Below, piece by piece: positions 44,621 to 53,719 of a DNA stretch of 64,000 nucleotides. How positions within the stretch are numbered: position 1 is the first letter of the stretch; the number at the start of each line of letters is the position of its first letter. The position numbers and the translations under genes are program-made. Below the pieces are notes generated by a model. That model saw only the letters and a list, made by a program, of their open reading frames with translations. It was not told the DNA's origin and searched no databases. The stretch comes from Nesterenkonia salmonea (GTDB lineage: Bacteria > Actinomycetota > Actinomycetes > Actinomycetales > Micrococcaceae), in the NCBI RefSeq assembly GCF_005771525.1, contig NZ_VAVZ01000001.1:95843-159842 (forward strand). Direction: 5' to 3'.

Positions 44621-45424
44621 ATGGCCGAGAAATCTGCGTCCTCAACGGGCCCACGTCCCGACTCACCCAGACCTCTGCACTCTCCCTCCGGCATCGGTGT
44701 GATCGACAAGTCCGTCATGATTATGGACGCCTTGGAGGCCGGGCCGGCCACGTTGGCCCAGCTGGTGGAATGCACCGGCCTGGCTCGTCCCACGTTGCAC
44801 CGCCTGGCCTCTGCCTTGGTCCACCACAGGTTTCTTTCCCGGGACGTCCGCGGACGGTATGTGATTGGTTCACGCTTGGCGGAGCTTGCTGCTGCCGCTG
44901 GGGATGACCAGCTGGTGTCCGCAGCCGGCCCTATCCTGCTGAAGCTCCGTGATGTGACTGGTGAATCGACTCAGATCTTTCGCCGCCAGGGTGAGGCGCG
45001 GGTTTGCGTGGCTTCTGCCGAGCGTCCTATCGGCTTACGGGACTCCATTCCGGTGGGAACGCAGTTGTCCATGAAGGCTGGCTCTGCTGCGCAGGTCCTC
45101 TTGGCTTGGGAGGATCACGAACGTCTGGTGGAGGGTCTGTGGCGGGCTCGGTTCACCCCCACTGTCTTGGCGGGTGTGCGCCGCCGTGGTTGGGGAGAGT
45201 CTCTTGGCGAACGGGAACCCGGGGTGGCTTCAGTATCGGCACCTGTGCGCGGACCCTCGGGCAGGGTTATTGCTGCGGTGTCCATTTCCGGGCCCATTGA
45301 AAGGCTCTCCCGTCAGCCCGGCAGGAAGTTCGCCGGCGTCGTCGTCGCCGCCGCCCATCAGCTCACCGAGCTTGTCCGGGCAAATCCCGATGCTAACCAT
45401 GGACTTCAGGACGCTGACGACTGA
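44621..45424 (+). CDS. ltbR: IclR-family regulator (LtbR/NdgR type)
   Basis: This 267-residue IclR-type protein has an N-terminal winged helix at about 28-90 ('SVMIMDALEAGPATLAQLVE', 'CTGLARPTLHRLASALVHH') and a C-terminal effector domain ('VSAPVRGPSGRVIAAVSISGP'). Divergent placement from leuCD is characteristic of LtbR (C. glutamicum) and NdgR (Streptomyces), which control leucine and tryptophan or amino-acid genes. I infer the same role. The start is ATG in a leaderless context. Confidence 0.82.
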   Translation: MAEKSASSTGPRPDSPRPLHSPSGIGVIDKSVMIMDALEAGPATLAQLVECTGLARPTLHRLASALVHHRFLSRDVRGRYVIGSRLAELAAAAGDDQLVSAAGPILLKLRDVTGESTQIFRRQGEARVCVASAERPIGLRDSIPVGTQLSMKAGSAAQVLLAWEDHERLVEGLWRARFTPTVLAGVRRRGWGESLGEREPGVASVSAPVRGPSGRVIAAVSISGPIERLSRQPGRKFAGVVVAAAHQLTELVRANPDANHGLQDADD

Positions 45425-45469
45425 CGGCCGTTAATCCCTCCGTCACGTATGCCGCTTAGGATGTCCTCT

Positions 45470-46807
45470 GTGACTGCTCAAGTGAAGAATATTTCTGTTA
45501 TTGGTACTGGTTATCTTGGTGCTACCCATGCTGCGTGTATGGCTGAGCTGGGGTTCAACGTGGTCGGGGTGGATATCGACCCGGAGAAGATCGCCTCCCT
45601 CTCCGCAGGAGACCTGCCCTTCCACGAACCCGGCCTCCCAGATCTGATCCGCAAACACGTGGAATCCGGGAAGCTACGCTTCACCACCGACCTCAACGAC
45701 GTCGGCGCCTGGGCCGATGTCCACTTCATCGCCGTAGGCACCCCCCAAGTCAAGGGCGGCACCGGGGCCGATATGACCTACGTCGATGCAGCCACCACCA
45801 GCCTCACCCAAGCCATCACCAAAGACTCCCTCATCGTCGGTAAATCCACTGTCCCAGTCGGCACCGCCGCCCGCCTCGCCGACCTCGTCCAGGACACCAA
45901 AAACCCCGGGGTCAACGTCTCCCTGGCCTGGAACCCTGAATTTTTGCGCGAAGGCTTCGCCGTAGAAGACACCATCACCCCCGACAGGTTAGTGGTCGGC
46001 ACCACCCACGAGGACGACGAAGCAGTCCTCCGGCAGGTCTACGCCGAAGCCCTCAACCGCAACACCCCGTGGATCAGCACCGACTACCAGACCGCGGAAC
46101 TAGTCAAAGTCGCCGCCAACGCGTTCCTGGCCACCAAGATCAGCTTCATCAACGCCTTCGCAGAAGTCACCGAAACCGTCGGCGGTGACATCACCACCCT
46201 GGCCGATGCCATCGGCCACGACACAAGGATCGGACGTAAATTCCTCAACGCCGGAGTCGGCTTCGGCGGCGGGTGCCTACCCAAAGACATCCGAGCCCTA
46301 CAAACCCGGGTCGCGGAACTCGGACTGGATCATTCGATGCGGTTCCTTGATGAAATGGACCAGATCAACCTGCGCCGGCGTAAAAAGGCCGTCGCCCTGG
46401 CCTTCGACCTGTTAGGCCAAGACGTCATCGGTAAAAAGATCGCCGTCCTGGGTATCACGTTCAAACCCCTCTCCGATGACGTGCGCGACTCCCCCGGCCT
46501 CGACGTCGCCGCCAGGCTCTTCAACGCCGGTGCTGACGTACAGGTTTATGACCCCCAGGGAAGCCACAACGCCGCTAAACGCTACCCCCGCATCACCTAC
46601 ACCCCCACCCTAGATGAGGCCGTCACCGGGGCAGAACTGGTCATCCTCACCACCGAATGGGACGAGTTCAAAACCCTCACCCCAGAAAACCTCAACAACA
46701 AAGTCACCACCCGCCGCATCATCGACGCCCGCAACGTCCTCAACCCCCACCAATGGGAAAACGCAAACTGGACCTTCACCCAACTCGGCCGCAAAACCAC
46801 CCACTGA
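45470..46807 (+). CDS. UDP-glucose 6-dehydrogenase
   Basis: This enzyme oxidises UDP-glucose to UDP-glucuronate, a precursor of surface polysaccharides. The 445-residue protein has the NAD motif 'ISVIGTGYLGATHAACMAEL', 'WNPEFLREGFAVEDTITPDR' and the catalytic Cys in 'GVGFGGGCLPKDIRAL'. GTG 45470 is preceded by AGGA at 8 nt; ATG codons at 45449 and 45461 are alternatives. Base use is unlike the neighbours: after about 25 T-ending codons the gene switches to almost purely C-ending codons with strong C-over-G strand bias. This hints at transfer or special expression. It may supply the polysaccharide genes at 50-53 kb. Confidence 0.9.
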   Translation: MTAQVKNISVIGTGYLGATHAACMAELGFNVVGVDIDPEKIASLSAGDLPFHEPGLPDLIRKHVESGKLRFTTDLNDVGAWADVHFIAVGTPQVKGGTGADMTYVDAATTSLTQAITKDSLIVGKSTVPVGTAARLADLVQDTKNPGVNVSLAWNPEFLREGFAVEDTITPDRLVVGTTHEDDEAVLRQVYAEALNRNTPWISTDYQTAELVKVAANAFLATKISFINAFAEVTETVGGDITTLADAIGHDTRIGRKFLNAGVGFGGGCLPKDIRALQTRVAELGLDHSMRFLDEMDQINLRRRKKAVALAFDLLGQDVIGKKIAVLGITFKPLSDDVRDSPGLDVAARLFNAGADVQVYDPQGSHNAAKRYPRITYTPTLDEAVTGAELVILTTEWDEFKTLTPENLNNKVTTRRIIDARNVLNPHQWENANWTFTQLGRKTTH

Positions 46808-46821
46808 ACACCGGAGAGCGG

Positions 46822-47892
46822 TTACTCGCTGCGCATAGAATCCCAGCCGCGGTGGGTTCCTAAGGTTTCAGCGCTCACCCCGGCCGGACCGGACTCGATC
46901 GAACCAAGACGGCGGAATCCCTCTGGGAGCGGAACCTCGGGCGGAAATGCGGCTAGGAGGGCGAAATCCTCCCCTCCGGTGAGGACCCAATCGCGGCAGA
47001 CCGAATCTGACAACCCGAGCTGCCGGGCAACTGGCTCCAACACCCGGGCCTCTGCGGCCAGAGCGGCGTCATCGAATGTGATCCGCACATCCGAGGCTCG
47101 GGCGAGGCGGCTGCAGTCGCGCATCAGTCCGTCGCTGAGATCCATTCCCGCGGATGCCTGCGCGCGGACCGCCGTGACCCCGGCAGTCAGTGGGGGCTGT
47201 GGCCGCTTCTGCGCAGCGACGCATTGTGCCGCAATGCCAGTGAGGGCTTCCCAAGCGTGGGCAGCGGGTTCGCTCGACACCGGTTTCATGGACTGCTCCA
47301 GCAGGGCCAGCCCTGCCGCCGCGTACCCGAGAACTCCGGAAACGGCTAGCACATCGCCGGCCCTGGCTCCGTCACGTTTGAGCAGGCGGCCTTTCTCGCG
47401 GGGCTCGCCGAGGGCGGTAATGGTGACTGACATTTCTGGACCAGAACCGAGGTCTCCGCCGGCCACCACGCACTGCTGCGCGCCGGTCTGGCTGCAGGCT
47501 CGGACCACACCTTGGTAGAAGTCTCTGACCCAATCCACCGAGAACTCCGGAGGCAGCGTCAGGCTGATCAGCAGTGCCGTCGGGGTGGCTGCCATAGCAT
47601 TGAGATCCGAGAGGTTCTGCGCTGCAGCTTTGGTCCCCACATCCTGTGGCCATTCCTTCGCCGGGGATCCGGCCCACCATTGCCGCCGGAAGTCTTGGCC
47701 TTCGCTGAGGGTGTCGGTGGTGATAACTGTCTGGGCGCTGAAACAGGTGAGTACGGCGGCGTCGTCCCCAGGTCCGAGGAACAGACCGGGACGCCCAGCA
47801 TTATGCGGGTCGATCACGCGGCGGAGCACCTCCACCACGGCGTCTTCACCAGCCTGAGAAACGGTGAGCGGGTCGTGTGGCATGGAAGTCAT
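46822..47892 (-). CDS. thiL: Thiamine-monophosphate kinase
   Basis: ThiL phosphorylates thiamine monophosphate to the active pyrophosphate cofactor. The 356-residue protein contains the nucleotide and metal motifs 'GPGDDAAVL', 'TTDTLSEGQDF', 'NLSDLNAMAATP' and 'SAGMDLSDGLMRD', with 'LTGGEDFALLAAFP' at the C-terminus. The start is uncertain between ATG 47892 and ATG 47883; the 34 codons upstream overlap the promoter of the divergent aminotransferase gene. It converges with the UDP-glucose dehydrogenase gene (14 bp apart). Confidence 0.9.
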   Translation of the reverse strand: MTSMPHDPLTVSQAGEDAVVEVLRRVIDPHNAGRPGLFLGPGDDAAVLTCFSAQTVITTDTLSEGQDFRRQWWAGSPAKEWPQDVGTKAAAQNLSDLNAMAATPTALLISLTLPPEFSVDWVRDFYQGVVRACSQTGAQQCVVAGGDLGSGPEMSVTITALGEPREKGRLLKRDGARAGDVLAVSGVLGYAAAGLALLEQSMKPVSSEPAAHAWEALTGIAAQCVAAQKRPQPPLTAGVTAVRAQASAGMDLSDGLMRDCSRLARASDVRITFDDAALAAEARVLEPVARQLGLSDSVCRDWVLTGGEDFALLAAFPPEVPLPEGFRRLGSIESGPAGVSAETLGTHRGWDSMRSE

Positions 47893-47940
47893 CTTGCCAC
47901 GGGCAGTAGCCTCGATGGCGATCACGATTACGATGAACCC

Positions 47941-49161
47941 ATGCCTTCCCTCCCCTGGGCACGAGCTGCTGCCGGTGCCAATACCTATGACCACGCTGCC
48001 GAGGCCGTCTTACCCACTGTTTACGAACGCACCACGGCTGCAGCCATGAAGGCCGAAGCCATCAATCTGGGTCAGGGATTCCCCGATGGCGAAGGCCCTC
48101 AGTGGATGCGGGCTGCTGCGGCAGAGGCGATCACCTCTGATGCGGGGCCGACCAATCAGTATCCGCCGGGAATCGGGCTGCCCGTTCTCCGCGATGCGGT
48201 CGCTGCACATCAAGAAGCCCACTATGGGATCACGTTGGATCCTGCCCACCAGGTGTTGTTCACGACTGGAGCCACTGAGGGAATCGCCGCGAGCATCTTG
48301 TCCTTCGCGGAACCTAGCAGTGAGGTGGTGGCCTTCGAGCCGTGGTACGACTCCTATGGAGCTATGGTGGCGTTGGCTGGCGCTGAGTTGCGGACCGTCC
48401 CTTTGGAGGCCCCCGAATTCCGGCCGGACATTGCCGGCTTGCGCGCGGCGGTCACGGAGCGGACCTCGATGATTCTGTTGAACTCGCCGCATAATCCGAC
48501 CGGCGCAGTCTTCACAGCGGAGGAGATGACCGAGATTGTGGCCATCGCACGTCAGGCGGGGGCTGTGGTGATGAGCGATGAGGTCTATGAGCACCTCACC
48601 TTTGATGCTGCACCCCACACGCCGGTGCTTTCCGTCCCAGGGGCCGAGGACACTGCTGTAGCTGTCAGCTCGGTCGGTAAGTCCTTCTCCTTGACGGGGT
48701 GGAAAGTCGGTTGGGTGACCGGCAGTGCGAGCCTGGTGAACCGCGTCCGCGGGGTCAAGCAGTTCCTGTCCTTCACCTCTGCCCCGGCTTATCAATGGGC
48801 CACCGCTCAAGGTTTGGAAGACGACCGCGGGTTCTTCGCGGAGAATCAGCAGCAGCTTCAGGGTGCCCGTGACATGGTGATGTCAGGGCTGACCGCCACA
48901 GGACTGCGCCCCTTCCGCCCAGCGGCCGGGTATTTCATTCTGGCTGATGTCTCCGCCGTGACGGATAAGACGGCGGCGGAGTTCGCGGCGGAACTGGTGG
49001 AACATGCGGGGGTCGGCGCGATCCCCGTGTCGGCTTTGACTCTGCCGAGCACCCAGCAGGAGCCCGACAATGCACTGAACTACCTGCTGAGGTTCGCGTT
49101 CTGCAAGGACGATGAAGTTCTGGAACGTGCCTTGAGCCGACTCGGCAAGTGGATTCGCTAA
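47941..49161 (+). CDS. Class I/II PLP aminotransferase (DapC-like)
   Basis: This 406-residue aspartate-aminotransferase-fold enzyme has 'INLGQGFPDGEGP' at the substrate site, 'LLNSPHNPTGAVF', the PLP phosphate region 'DEVYEHL', and the Schiff-base Lys in 'SSVGKSFSLTGWKVGW'. This pattern fits N-succinyldiaminopimelate aminotransferase (DapC, lysine pathway) or a kynurenine/methionine aminotransferase, which I cannot separate by eye. The ATG at 47941 starts just after the divergent thiL promoter. The next gene starts 9 nt after its stop. Confidence 0.85.
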   Translation: MPSLPWARAAAGANTYDHAAEAVLPTVYERTTAAAMKAEAINLGQGFPDGEGPQWMRAAAAEAITSDAGPTNQYPPGIGLPVLRDAVAAHQEAHYGITLDPAHQVLFTTGATEGIAASILSFAEPSSEVVAFEPWYDSYGAMVALAGAELRTVPLEAPEFRPDIAGLRAAVTERTSMILLNSPHNPTGAVFTAEEMTEIVAIARQAGAVVMSDEVYEHLTFDAAPHTPVLSVPGAEDTAVAVSSVGKSFSLTGWKVGWVTGSASLVNRVRGVKQFLSFTSAPAYQWATAQGLEDDRGFFAENQQQLQGARDMVMSGLTATGLRPFRPAAGYFILADVSAVTDKTAAEFAAELVEHAGVGAIPVSALTLPSTQQEPDNALNYLLRFAFCKDDEVLERALSRLGKWIR

Positions 49162-49170
49162 CCTGAGTCC

Positions 49171-50343
49171 ATGCCTATGACACACCATCGACGCACGCGG
49201 ATAGTTGCCGCCGGCCGGCCGCACGAGCCGAATTCGCCGGTCAACCCAGCTGTTGACTTCACCTCGACCTTTACCTACCGGCCCAGTGTGGAGTACCCGC
49301 AGGTCTACGCGAGGGAGGGGATCCCCAGTTTCGAGCCGCTGGAGGAGCTGCTGGCCGAGCTGGAGGACGGGGCCCATGGCCTGCTGTTCTCCTCCGGCCA
49401 ATCCGCAATTTCCGCCATGCTGAGTCAACTGCCGCTGGGGGGACACCTTATTATTCCGCAGCACGCCTATATGGGGTTTGCGTCAATGGCCCAGCACATG
49501 GCGGATAAGGGCCTGTTCACACTTCACCGTGTGAACATCGCTGACACCGAGCAGGTGCTCGCCACCGTCCGCAAGGTTGCTGCCGATGCTCATGCCGCAA
49601 CCACGAAAGCCACTCTTTGGATTGAGTCGCCGACCAACCCCATGCTCGAAGTCGCGGATGTGCCTGTGCTTCTGGCAGAAGCCAAGGCGCTGGGGGTGAC
49701 AACAGCGGTCGATAACACGTTCGCGACGCCGTTGCGGCAGAATCCGCTCCACCACGGAGCAGATGTGGTCATCCATTCGGTGACCAAATTCCTCTCCGGA
49801 CACTCCGACGTCATCATGGGGGCTGCTGTCACAAACGACGCCGAACTCAACGCCGAACTCCGAGCGCATCGGAACCTCCACGGCACCATTCCTGGGCCCA
49901 TGGAGGTATTTCTCGCCTTGCGCGGGGTCCGCACTCTGGCTGTGCGACTTGATGCGGCTGAACGAAATGCCGGCTATTTGGCGTCCCGGCTCAGTGAACT
50001 CCTCGGCGAGGATTCCCTCCCCTTGGTAGCAGTTTCCTATCCGGGGTTGCCGGACCATCCGCAGTTCGACCGGGCAACTCAGTTGCTGCGCGGATTTGGT
50101 GCGATTATCACAGTGGAGATGACGAGTAAGCAGACTGCTGATGCCGTGTTGGAAAACATGGAGGTGTGGACCCCCGCCACCAGCCTCGGAGGGGTGGAGT
50201 CCTTGGCAGAGCGTCGGCGGCGCCACCCCGGGGAACCCGAGACCGTCCCGGAAGGCCTCATCCGCCTCTCGGTGGGTATAGAAGATCCTGAGGACTTGTA
50301 CACAGACCTGCTGCATGCGATGCGGTCTGCCGCTGAGAACTGA
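49171..50343 (+). CDS. Cys/Met-metabolism PLP enzyme (cystathionine gamma-synthase/lyase family)
   Basis: This 390-residue transsulfuration-family enzyme has the PLP Lys in 'HSVTKFLSGHSDVIMG', 'LWIESPTNPMLEVADV' and 'VDNTFATPLRQNPLHHGADV'. C-terminal 'SLGGVESLAERRRRHPGE' is family-typical. Whether it is a gamma-synthase, gamma-lyase or methionine gamma-lyase cannot be told from these motifs. It is 9 nt after the aminotransferase gene, so they are cotranscribed and may act in one amino-acid route. ATG codons at 49171 and 49177 are both possible. Confidence 0.87.
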   Translation: MPMTHHRRTRIVAAGRPHEPNSPVNPAVDFTSTFTYRPSVEYPQVYAREGIPSFEPLEELLAELEDGAHGLLFSSGQSAISAMLSQLPLGGHLIIPQHAYMGFASMAQHMADKGLFTLHRVNIADTEQVLATVRKVAADAHAATTKATLWIESPTNPMLEVADVPVLLAEAKALGVTTAVDNTFATPLRQNPLHHGADVVIHSVTKFLSGHSDVIMGAAVTNDAELNAELRAHRNLHGTIPGPMEVFLALRGVRTLAVRLDAAERNAGYLASRLSELLGEDSLPLVAVSYPGLPDHPQFDRATQLLRGFGAIITVEMTSKQTADAVLENMEVWTPATSLGGVESLAERRRRHPGEPETVPEGLIRLSVGIEDPEDLYTDLLHAMRSAAEN

Positions 50344-50376
50344 TCATCCAAAAAATCCAGGGATGGGTGAAGCCCT

Positions 50377-50409
50377 CCGACGGCGGGCAGGGGGTCCTAC
50401 CGCCGGAGA
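50377..50409. terminator. Hairpin between convergent genes
   Basis: A GC-rich bulged stem (CTCCGACGGCGG with CCGCCGGAG) lies in the 127-bp interval between the transsulfuration-family gene and the convergent sugar-phosphate transferase. It is probably a bidirectional terminator. Confidence 0.4.
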
Positions 50410-50470
50410 GCGGACTATGGAGCTGAGCTTCTGCGCTCAGCATGGTGAGGTTCGCGACTCTGCGCCTCAC

Positions 50471-51964
50471 CTAGTAGGCACCAGATCCGGTCACCACCGC
50501 CTGAACGGTGCGGAGGATGATGCGGGCATCGGAGGCAATGGACCAGTTCTCGATGTAGTAGAGATCCAGACGCAAGGACTCTTCCCAACTCAGATCAGAG
50601 CGTCCATGGACCTGCCACAGACCAGTGATCCCGGGTTTCACCATGAGCCGGCGGTCAGCGCGCTCGTCGTAGGCCGCGACCTCCCCAGGTAGTGGCGGAC
50701 GCGGTCCCACAACTGACATGTCGCCCCGAAGTACATTGATGAACTGGGGCAGTTCGTCAAGACTGAATCGTCGGATAAAGCGACCCACACGGGTAGTTCG
50801 AGGATCACTGCGCATCTTGAACATCACGCCATTGCCATTTGACTGAGCCATCAGTTCAGCGCGCTTCTGCTCGGCATCCACGCACATGGAACGGAACTTG
50901 AGCATGGTGAACCGGCTATGGTCCAGTCCGATCCGCCGTTGTTTGAACAGGATGGATCCCCTGCTGTCCACCACGATCGCGAGGCTGATCACCAGCAACA
51001 CCGGAGAGATGATCGCAAGGACAACACAGGAGAAGACGATGTCGAAAAGTCGCTTGAGAAATGCGGATACTCCACGCATCCTGGCGTGCTCTACATGAAC
51101 CATGGCTAGTCCGGCAACTGACTCTGTGCGCAACCGCCACCGCGCGACATCGCCAAGTCCCGAGGCTACAGCCAATCCAACATCGAGGTCCGCTAGATCC
51201 CAGGTGAGGCGTCGGAGCGCCTGCGGGTCTAGTGCGTCCGCTCCTGCCACCACGACCAGATCCGCGCCAGTCCTCAAGACTGCGTCTCGGGCTGAGGCGA
51301 CCATGTCGAATTGCTGGCCGTTCGAAAGTTCAGCTCCGCCGGTTGCGGACGTGACGACGTCGACCACCGCGTAGCTTGAGTTTGAGGCTCTCATTTGAAG
51401 CTCAGCTGCTATGTGCACGCTCTTGTCCGCGCTGCCGACTACGACGACGCGACGAGTACCCATTCGGGCTCCGGTAGATCGCGCGACCAGAGTGAACCAT
51501 AGGGCGCGCACCACGATGAGCCCCAAGAATGCGAACGGGATGGTGACCAACAGGTGCATCCGCGCTGCCTCCCATGGAAGCAGGATGCCCACGACCGCAG
51601 ATGCACTGGCGATGATCACTGAGGCAGTGACCACTGACCGAATGAGTGGCCCCGTCTGGACTCCTCTTACCCGGTAGGCACCGCACGTGATGAGAAGAAC
51701 CATCCACGCAGTCATCAGCAAACCGGTTGTCAAAGGGCTGCTGACTGCTTGAAAACTGTTGGTCCACGGTGCCGCCGAAGTGAACAGTACCGCCGCCACC
51801 ATAGTTAGCGTGTCGGAGCTAACGAGGATCGCGGATTGCCGGGCGCGCCATCGACGAGCTCGGTCCGGATCTGATGTCGGCAGGGCCGTTGGCGTATCAA
51901 AGTCAGTTGTCTGGCGAAACAGCGTCGTTGATGTCTGAGCCGTGCTGTGCGTATCTAAACTCAT
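50471..51964 (-). CDS. Polyprenyl-phosphate sugar-1-phosphate transferase (exopolysaccharide initiation)
   Basis: This 497-residue membrane enzyme attaches the first sugar phosphate to the lipid carrier for a surface polysaccharide. Four to five membrane segments occupy about residues 48-165, and a CoA-binding-like Rossmann region ('RVVVVGSADKSVHIAAEL') follows. The C-terminal bac_transf domain begins with a membrane segment 'KRLFDIVFSCVVLAIISP' and carries 'RIGLDHSRFTMLKFRSM', 'RFSLDELPQFINVLRGDMS' and 'VGPRPPLPGEV'. The ATG is preceded by AGGGGGC. A family 2 glycosyltransferase gene lies upstream on the same strand. Confidence 0.9.
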   Translation of the reverse strand: MSLDTHSTAQTSTTLFRQTTDFDTPTALPTSDPDRARRWRARQSAILVSSDTLTMVAAVLFTSAAPWTNSFQAVSSPLTTGLLMTAWMVLLITCGAYRVRGVQTGPLIRSVVTASVIIASASAVVGILLPWEAARMHLLVTIPFAFLGLIVVRALWFTLVARSTGARMGTRRVVVVGSADKSVHIAAELQMRASNSSYAVVDVVTSATGGAELSNGQQFDMVASARDAVLRTGADLVVVAGADALDPQALRRLTWDLADLDVGLAVASGLGDVARWRLRTESVAGLAMVHVEHARMRGVSAFLKRLFDIVFSCVVLAIISPVLLVISLAIVVDSRGSILFKQRRIGLDHSRFTMLKFRSMCVDAEQKRAELMAQSNGNGVMFKMRSDPRTTRVGRFIRRFSLDELPQFINVLRGDMSVVGPRPPLPGEVAAYDERADRRLMVKPGITGLWQVHGRSDLSWEESLRLDLYYIENWSIASDARIILRTVQAVVTGSGAY

Positions 51965-52147
51965 ATCGTTGCCCCCTGCAACTTGTAGCGACCGACTGAA
52001 AATTCGGGCATGAGGTGCCTAGCCCATCCTGTGATCGGACCCATGGCCTTTTCTCTCTGGCCGGAGTCGATGGTGCTGTGAGATGTGGAAATATCGTGTG
52101 AATCGAGAGCTTTTGAGTACAGCGCCGAGGAGACAGGACAGGATCGT

Positions 52148-53017
52148 TCAGCCACGACGGCCCACTGCTCGCAGAATGCCGCTTGCGCCCACCATGAGGG
52201 CTGACCCATGAGCCCCTTGCCGGACACTGTCGGTTAGCGCACGGGCACCGCTGGCCCAGGCCCGCGACTCAAAAGCTCCCCGAGCAACGATCGAGGCCAT
52301 GAAATCGGCCGCTGGCTTGACCGAGACCTCGTTTTCGAGCGTGCGGAGCCACTCCATGCTTGCCTGCCAGTCCTGCCGCTTGGAGAAGGAGGAAGCTCTC
52401 TGCTGCGTGACGCGGACTAGCACCTCGGGAAGCTGTTGAACAGAAAAACCAGCGGCGTCGAGTCGGATCATCCAATCCCAGTCCTGGTGCCGGGTGAGCT
52501 GCTCATCCCAGGGGACCTCAAGAACTGCTTCGCGGCTGCAGAGCAACGTTGAGGTCTGCATGAACCGCTGCCGGACTTTGACCGTGGACTGGTCCAGAAC
52601 ATAGTCCGCAAGTGATTCACTGCTGGGTTCGTGCAACCTGTCCGGAACTATACGACTGCTGGAGCCCACGAGCATCGCACGTGAAGAGACGACAGTGTCT
52701 CCAGAAGCGTGGGGCAACTGCACGGCCGTCTTCTCTGTGAGCCATTCGTCGTCCTCATCAAGGAACGCCAGGTATGGAGTTTCCGCGAACTGAGCGCCAA
52801 GGTTCCGCGCGGTGGCCCCTCCGACACCGCCGGCAGTCTTGACCAGTGAACACGCAAGACCTTCAAGCTTATTGCTGACATGGTCGAAGGAGTCCGGGTC
52901 ATCAACGACGACGAGAGGGTGGACAGCTTGGTTTTGGCGCAGAACGGAAGACACTGCGCGACGCAGGCCGGGACGCCCGGTGGTAGGAATGATTGCTGTG
53001 ACGTGTGGGGTTTTCAT
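52148..53017 (-). CDS. Family 2 glycosyltransferase
   Basis: This 289-residue cytoplasmic glycosyltransferase of the GT-A fold has 'VTAIIPTTGRPGLRRAVSSV' at the N-terminus, 'VVVDDPDS' and the DXD-like 'YLAFLDEDDEWLTEK' that binds the nucleotide sugar, and 'RHQDWDWMIRLDAAGFSV' as the acceptor-site motif. It probably extends the glycan begun by the neighbouring initiating transferase, 183 bp downstream. That 183-bp gap (51965-52147) holds no gene I can support. Confidence 0.85.
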   Translation of the reverse strand: MKTPHVTAIIPTTGRPGLRRAVSSVLRQNQAVHPLVVVDDPDSFDHVSNKLEGLACSLVKTAGGVGGATARNLGAQFAETPYLAFLDEDDEWLTEKTAVQLPHASGDTVVSSRAMLVGSSSRIVPDRLHEPSSESLADYVLDQSTVKVRQRFMQTSTLLCSREAVLEVPWDEQLTRHQDWDWMIRLDAAGFSVQQLPEVLVRVTQQRASSFSKRQDWQASMEWLRTLENEVSVKPAADFMASIVARGAFESRAWASGARALTDSVRQGAHGSALMVGASGILRAVGRRG

Positions 53018-53059
53018 CAGGCTCTCCTCAACAGGACTGTGCTCAGGTGGAGGGGTGTG

Positions 53060-53281
53060 ATGAAGCAGAAGATGTCAGTCAGACTGCGGGGAAAACGAGG
53101 AAGGTGCGCTGACCACTCCGGATGTGTCCGCCCCGGGGACCGCGGGCCACTCAACCGCTTTTCTGAAACCCGATCCCGGAGGCGTCTCAACTGCTGCCTC
53201 ATCCGAATCGAGCTAGCTGCTCGGAGTGATAGCGTGCGCTGCGGAGATCAGGTGTATCCCTCTGGGTATACAGTCACCTGA
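53060..53281 (+). CDS. Doubtful small Arg/Cys-rich ORF
   Basis: This 73-residue ORF is divergent from the glycosyltransferase gene. GGAGG lies 6 nt before the ATG, a good spacing. The product is very basic with several Arg clusters and six Cys, and shows no domain. Its end lies within the palindrome at 53246-53283. It could be chance. Confidence 0.2.
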   Translation: MKQKMSVRLRGKRGRCADHSGCVRPGDRGPLNRFSETRSRRRLNCCLIRIELAARSDSVRCGDQVYPSGYTVT

Positions 53282-53488
53282 TCCGATGCCACGCATAGGT
53301 GCCGCAGAATCCGCGGCTGATCCCGCATGTGGCGTCTGCAGAAGAGCCTTCGCTGTTCCGCCATCACTGCTGGACGGAGAAGCGAGAGGAAGATGGCCGT
53401 GGAAAGGCCGACCAATCACTAAACGATTCTTAATTGACCCAACGTAAACATTTTGTTTTGCGCAGGTTAAATCACCCTGATTACGCAT
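53213..53488 (-). CDS. Doubtful small ORF upstream of the glycosyltransferase gene
   Basis: This 91-residue frame begins 'MRNQGDLTCAKQNVYVG' with AGGGGGC 4 nt before its ATG, a start context like that of the sugar-phosphate transferase gene. The first 30 codons are AT-rich, then composition shifts sharply to GC-rich with no recognisable domain. It may be a leader ORF or noise. Confidence 0.25.
   Translation of the reverse strand: MRNQGDLTCAKQNVYVGSIKNRLVIGRPFHGHLPLASPSSSDGGTAKALLQTPHAGSAADSAAPMRGIGSGDCIPRGIHLISAAHAITPSS
53246..53283. promoter_or_regulatory. 38-bp palindrome upstream of the glycosyltransferase gene
   Basis: Perfect arms GATCAGGTG and CACCTGATC enclose a second, imperfect inverted repeat (TATCCC and GGGTATA). 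The two-level symmetry suggests a dimer-binding operator or an RNA hairpin in the leader of the polysaccharide genes, about 230 bp before the glycosyltransferase start. Confidence 0.5.
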
Positions 53489-53719
53489 ATTGCCCCCTGT
53501 TAGAAATTCCACGCGCCTCTTATAGAAGCACTGTGAACACTCTATTTAAGGACGAATATCCGGGACAATAGTTATATTTACGTAAGGTTTTAATTCTTTT
53601 TAGTTAGTTGGCGCGAACTGGGACTGCGGTGACTGTACACTTTCCGCGAAGGCCCTGCGAGCTACTGCACATTCCCTGCTTAAGGGATAAGGAGGCATTA
53701 GGTAATCTCCGCAATCTTC

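Noticed and set aside
51961..52227. 88-codon minus-strand frame between glycosyltransferase and sugar-phosphate transferase
   Set aside because: It overlaps the glycosyltransferase C-terminus by 80 bp, has no domain and has composition typical of a shadow frame. The 4-nt overlap with the next start is likely chance.
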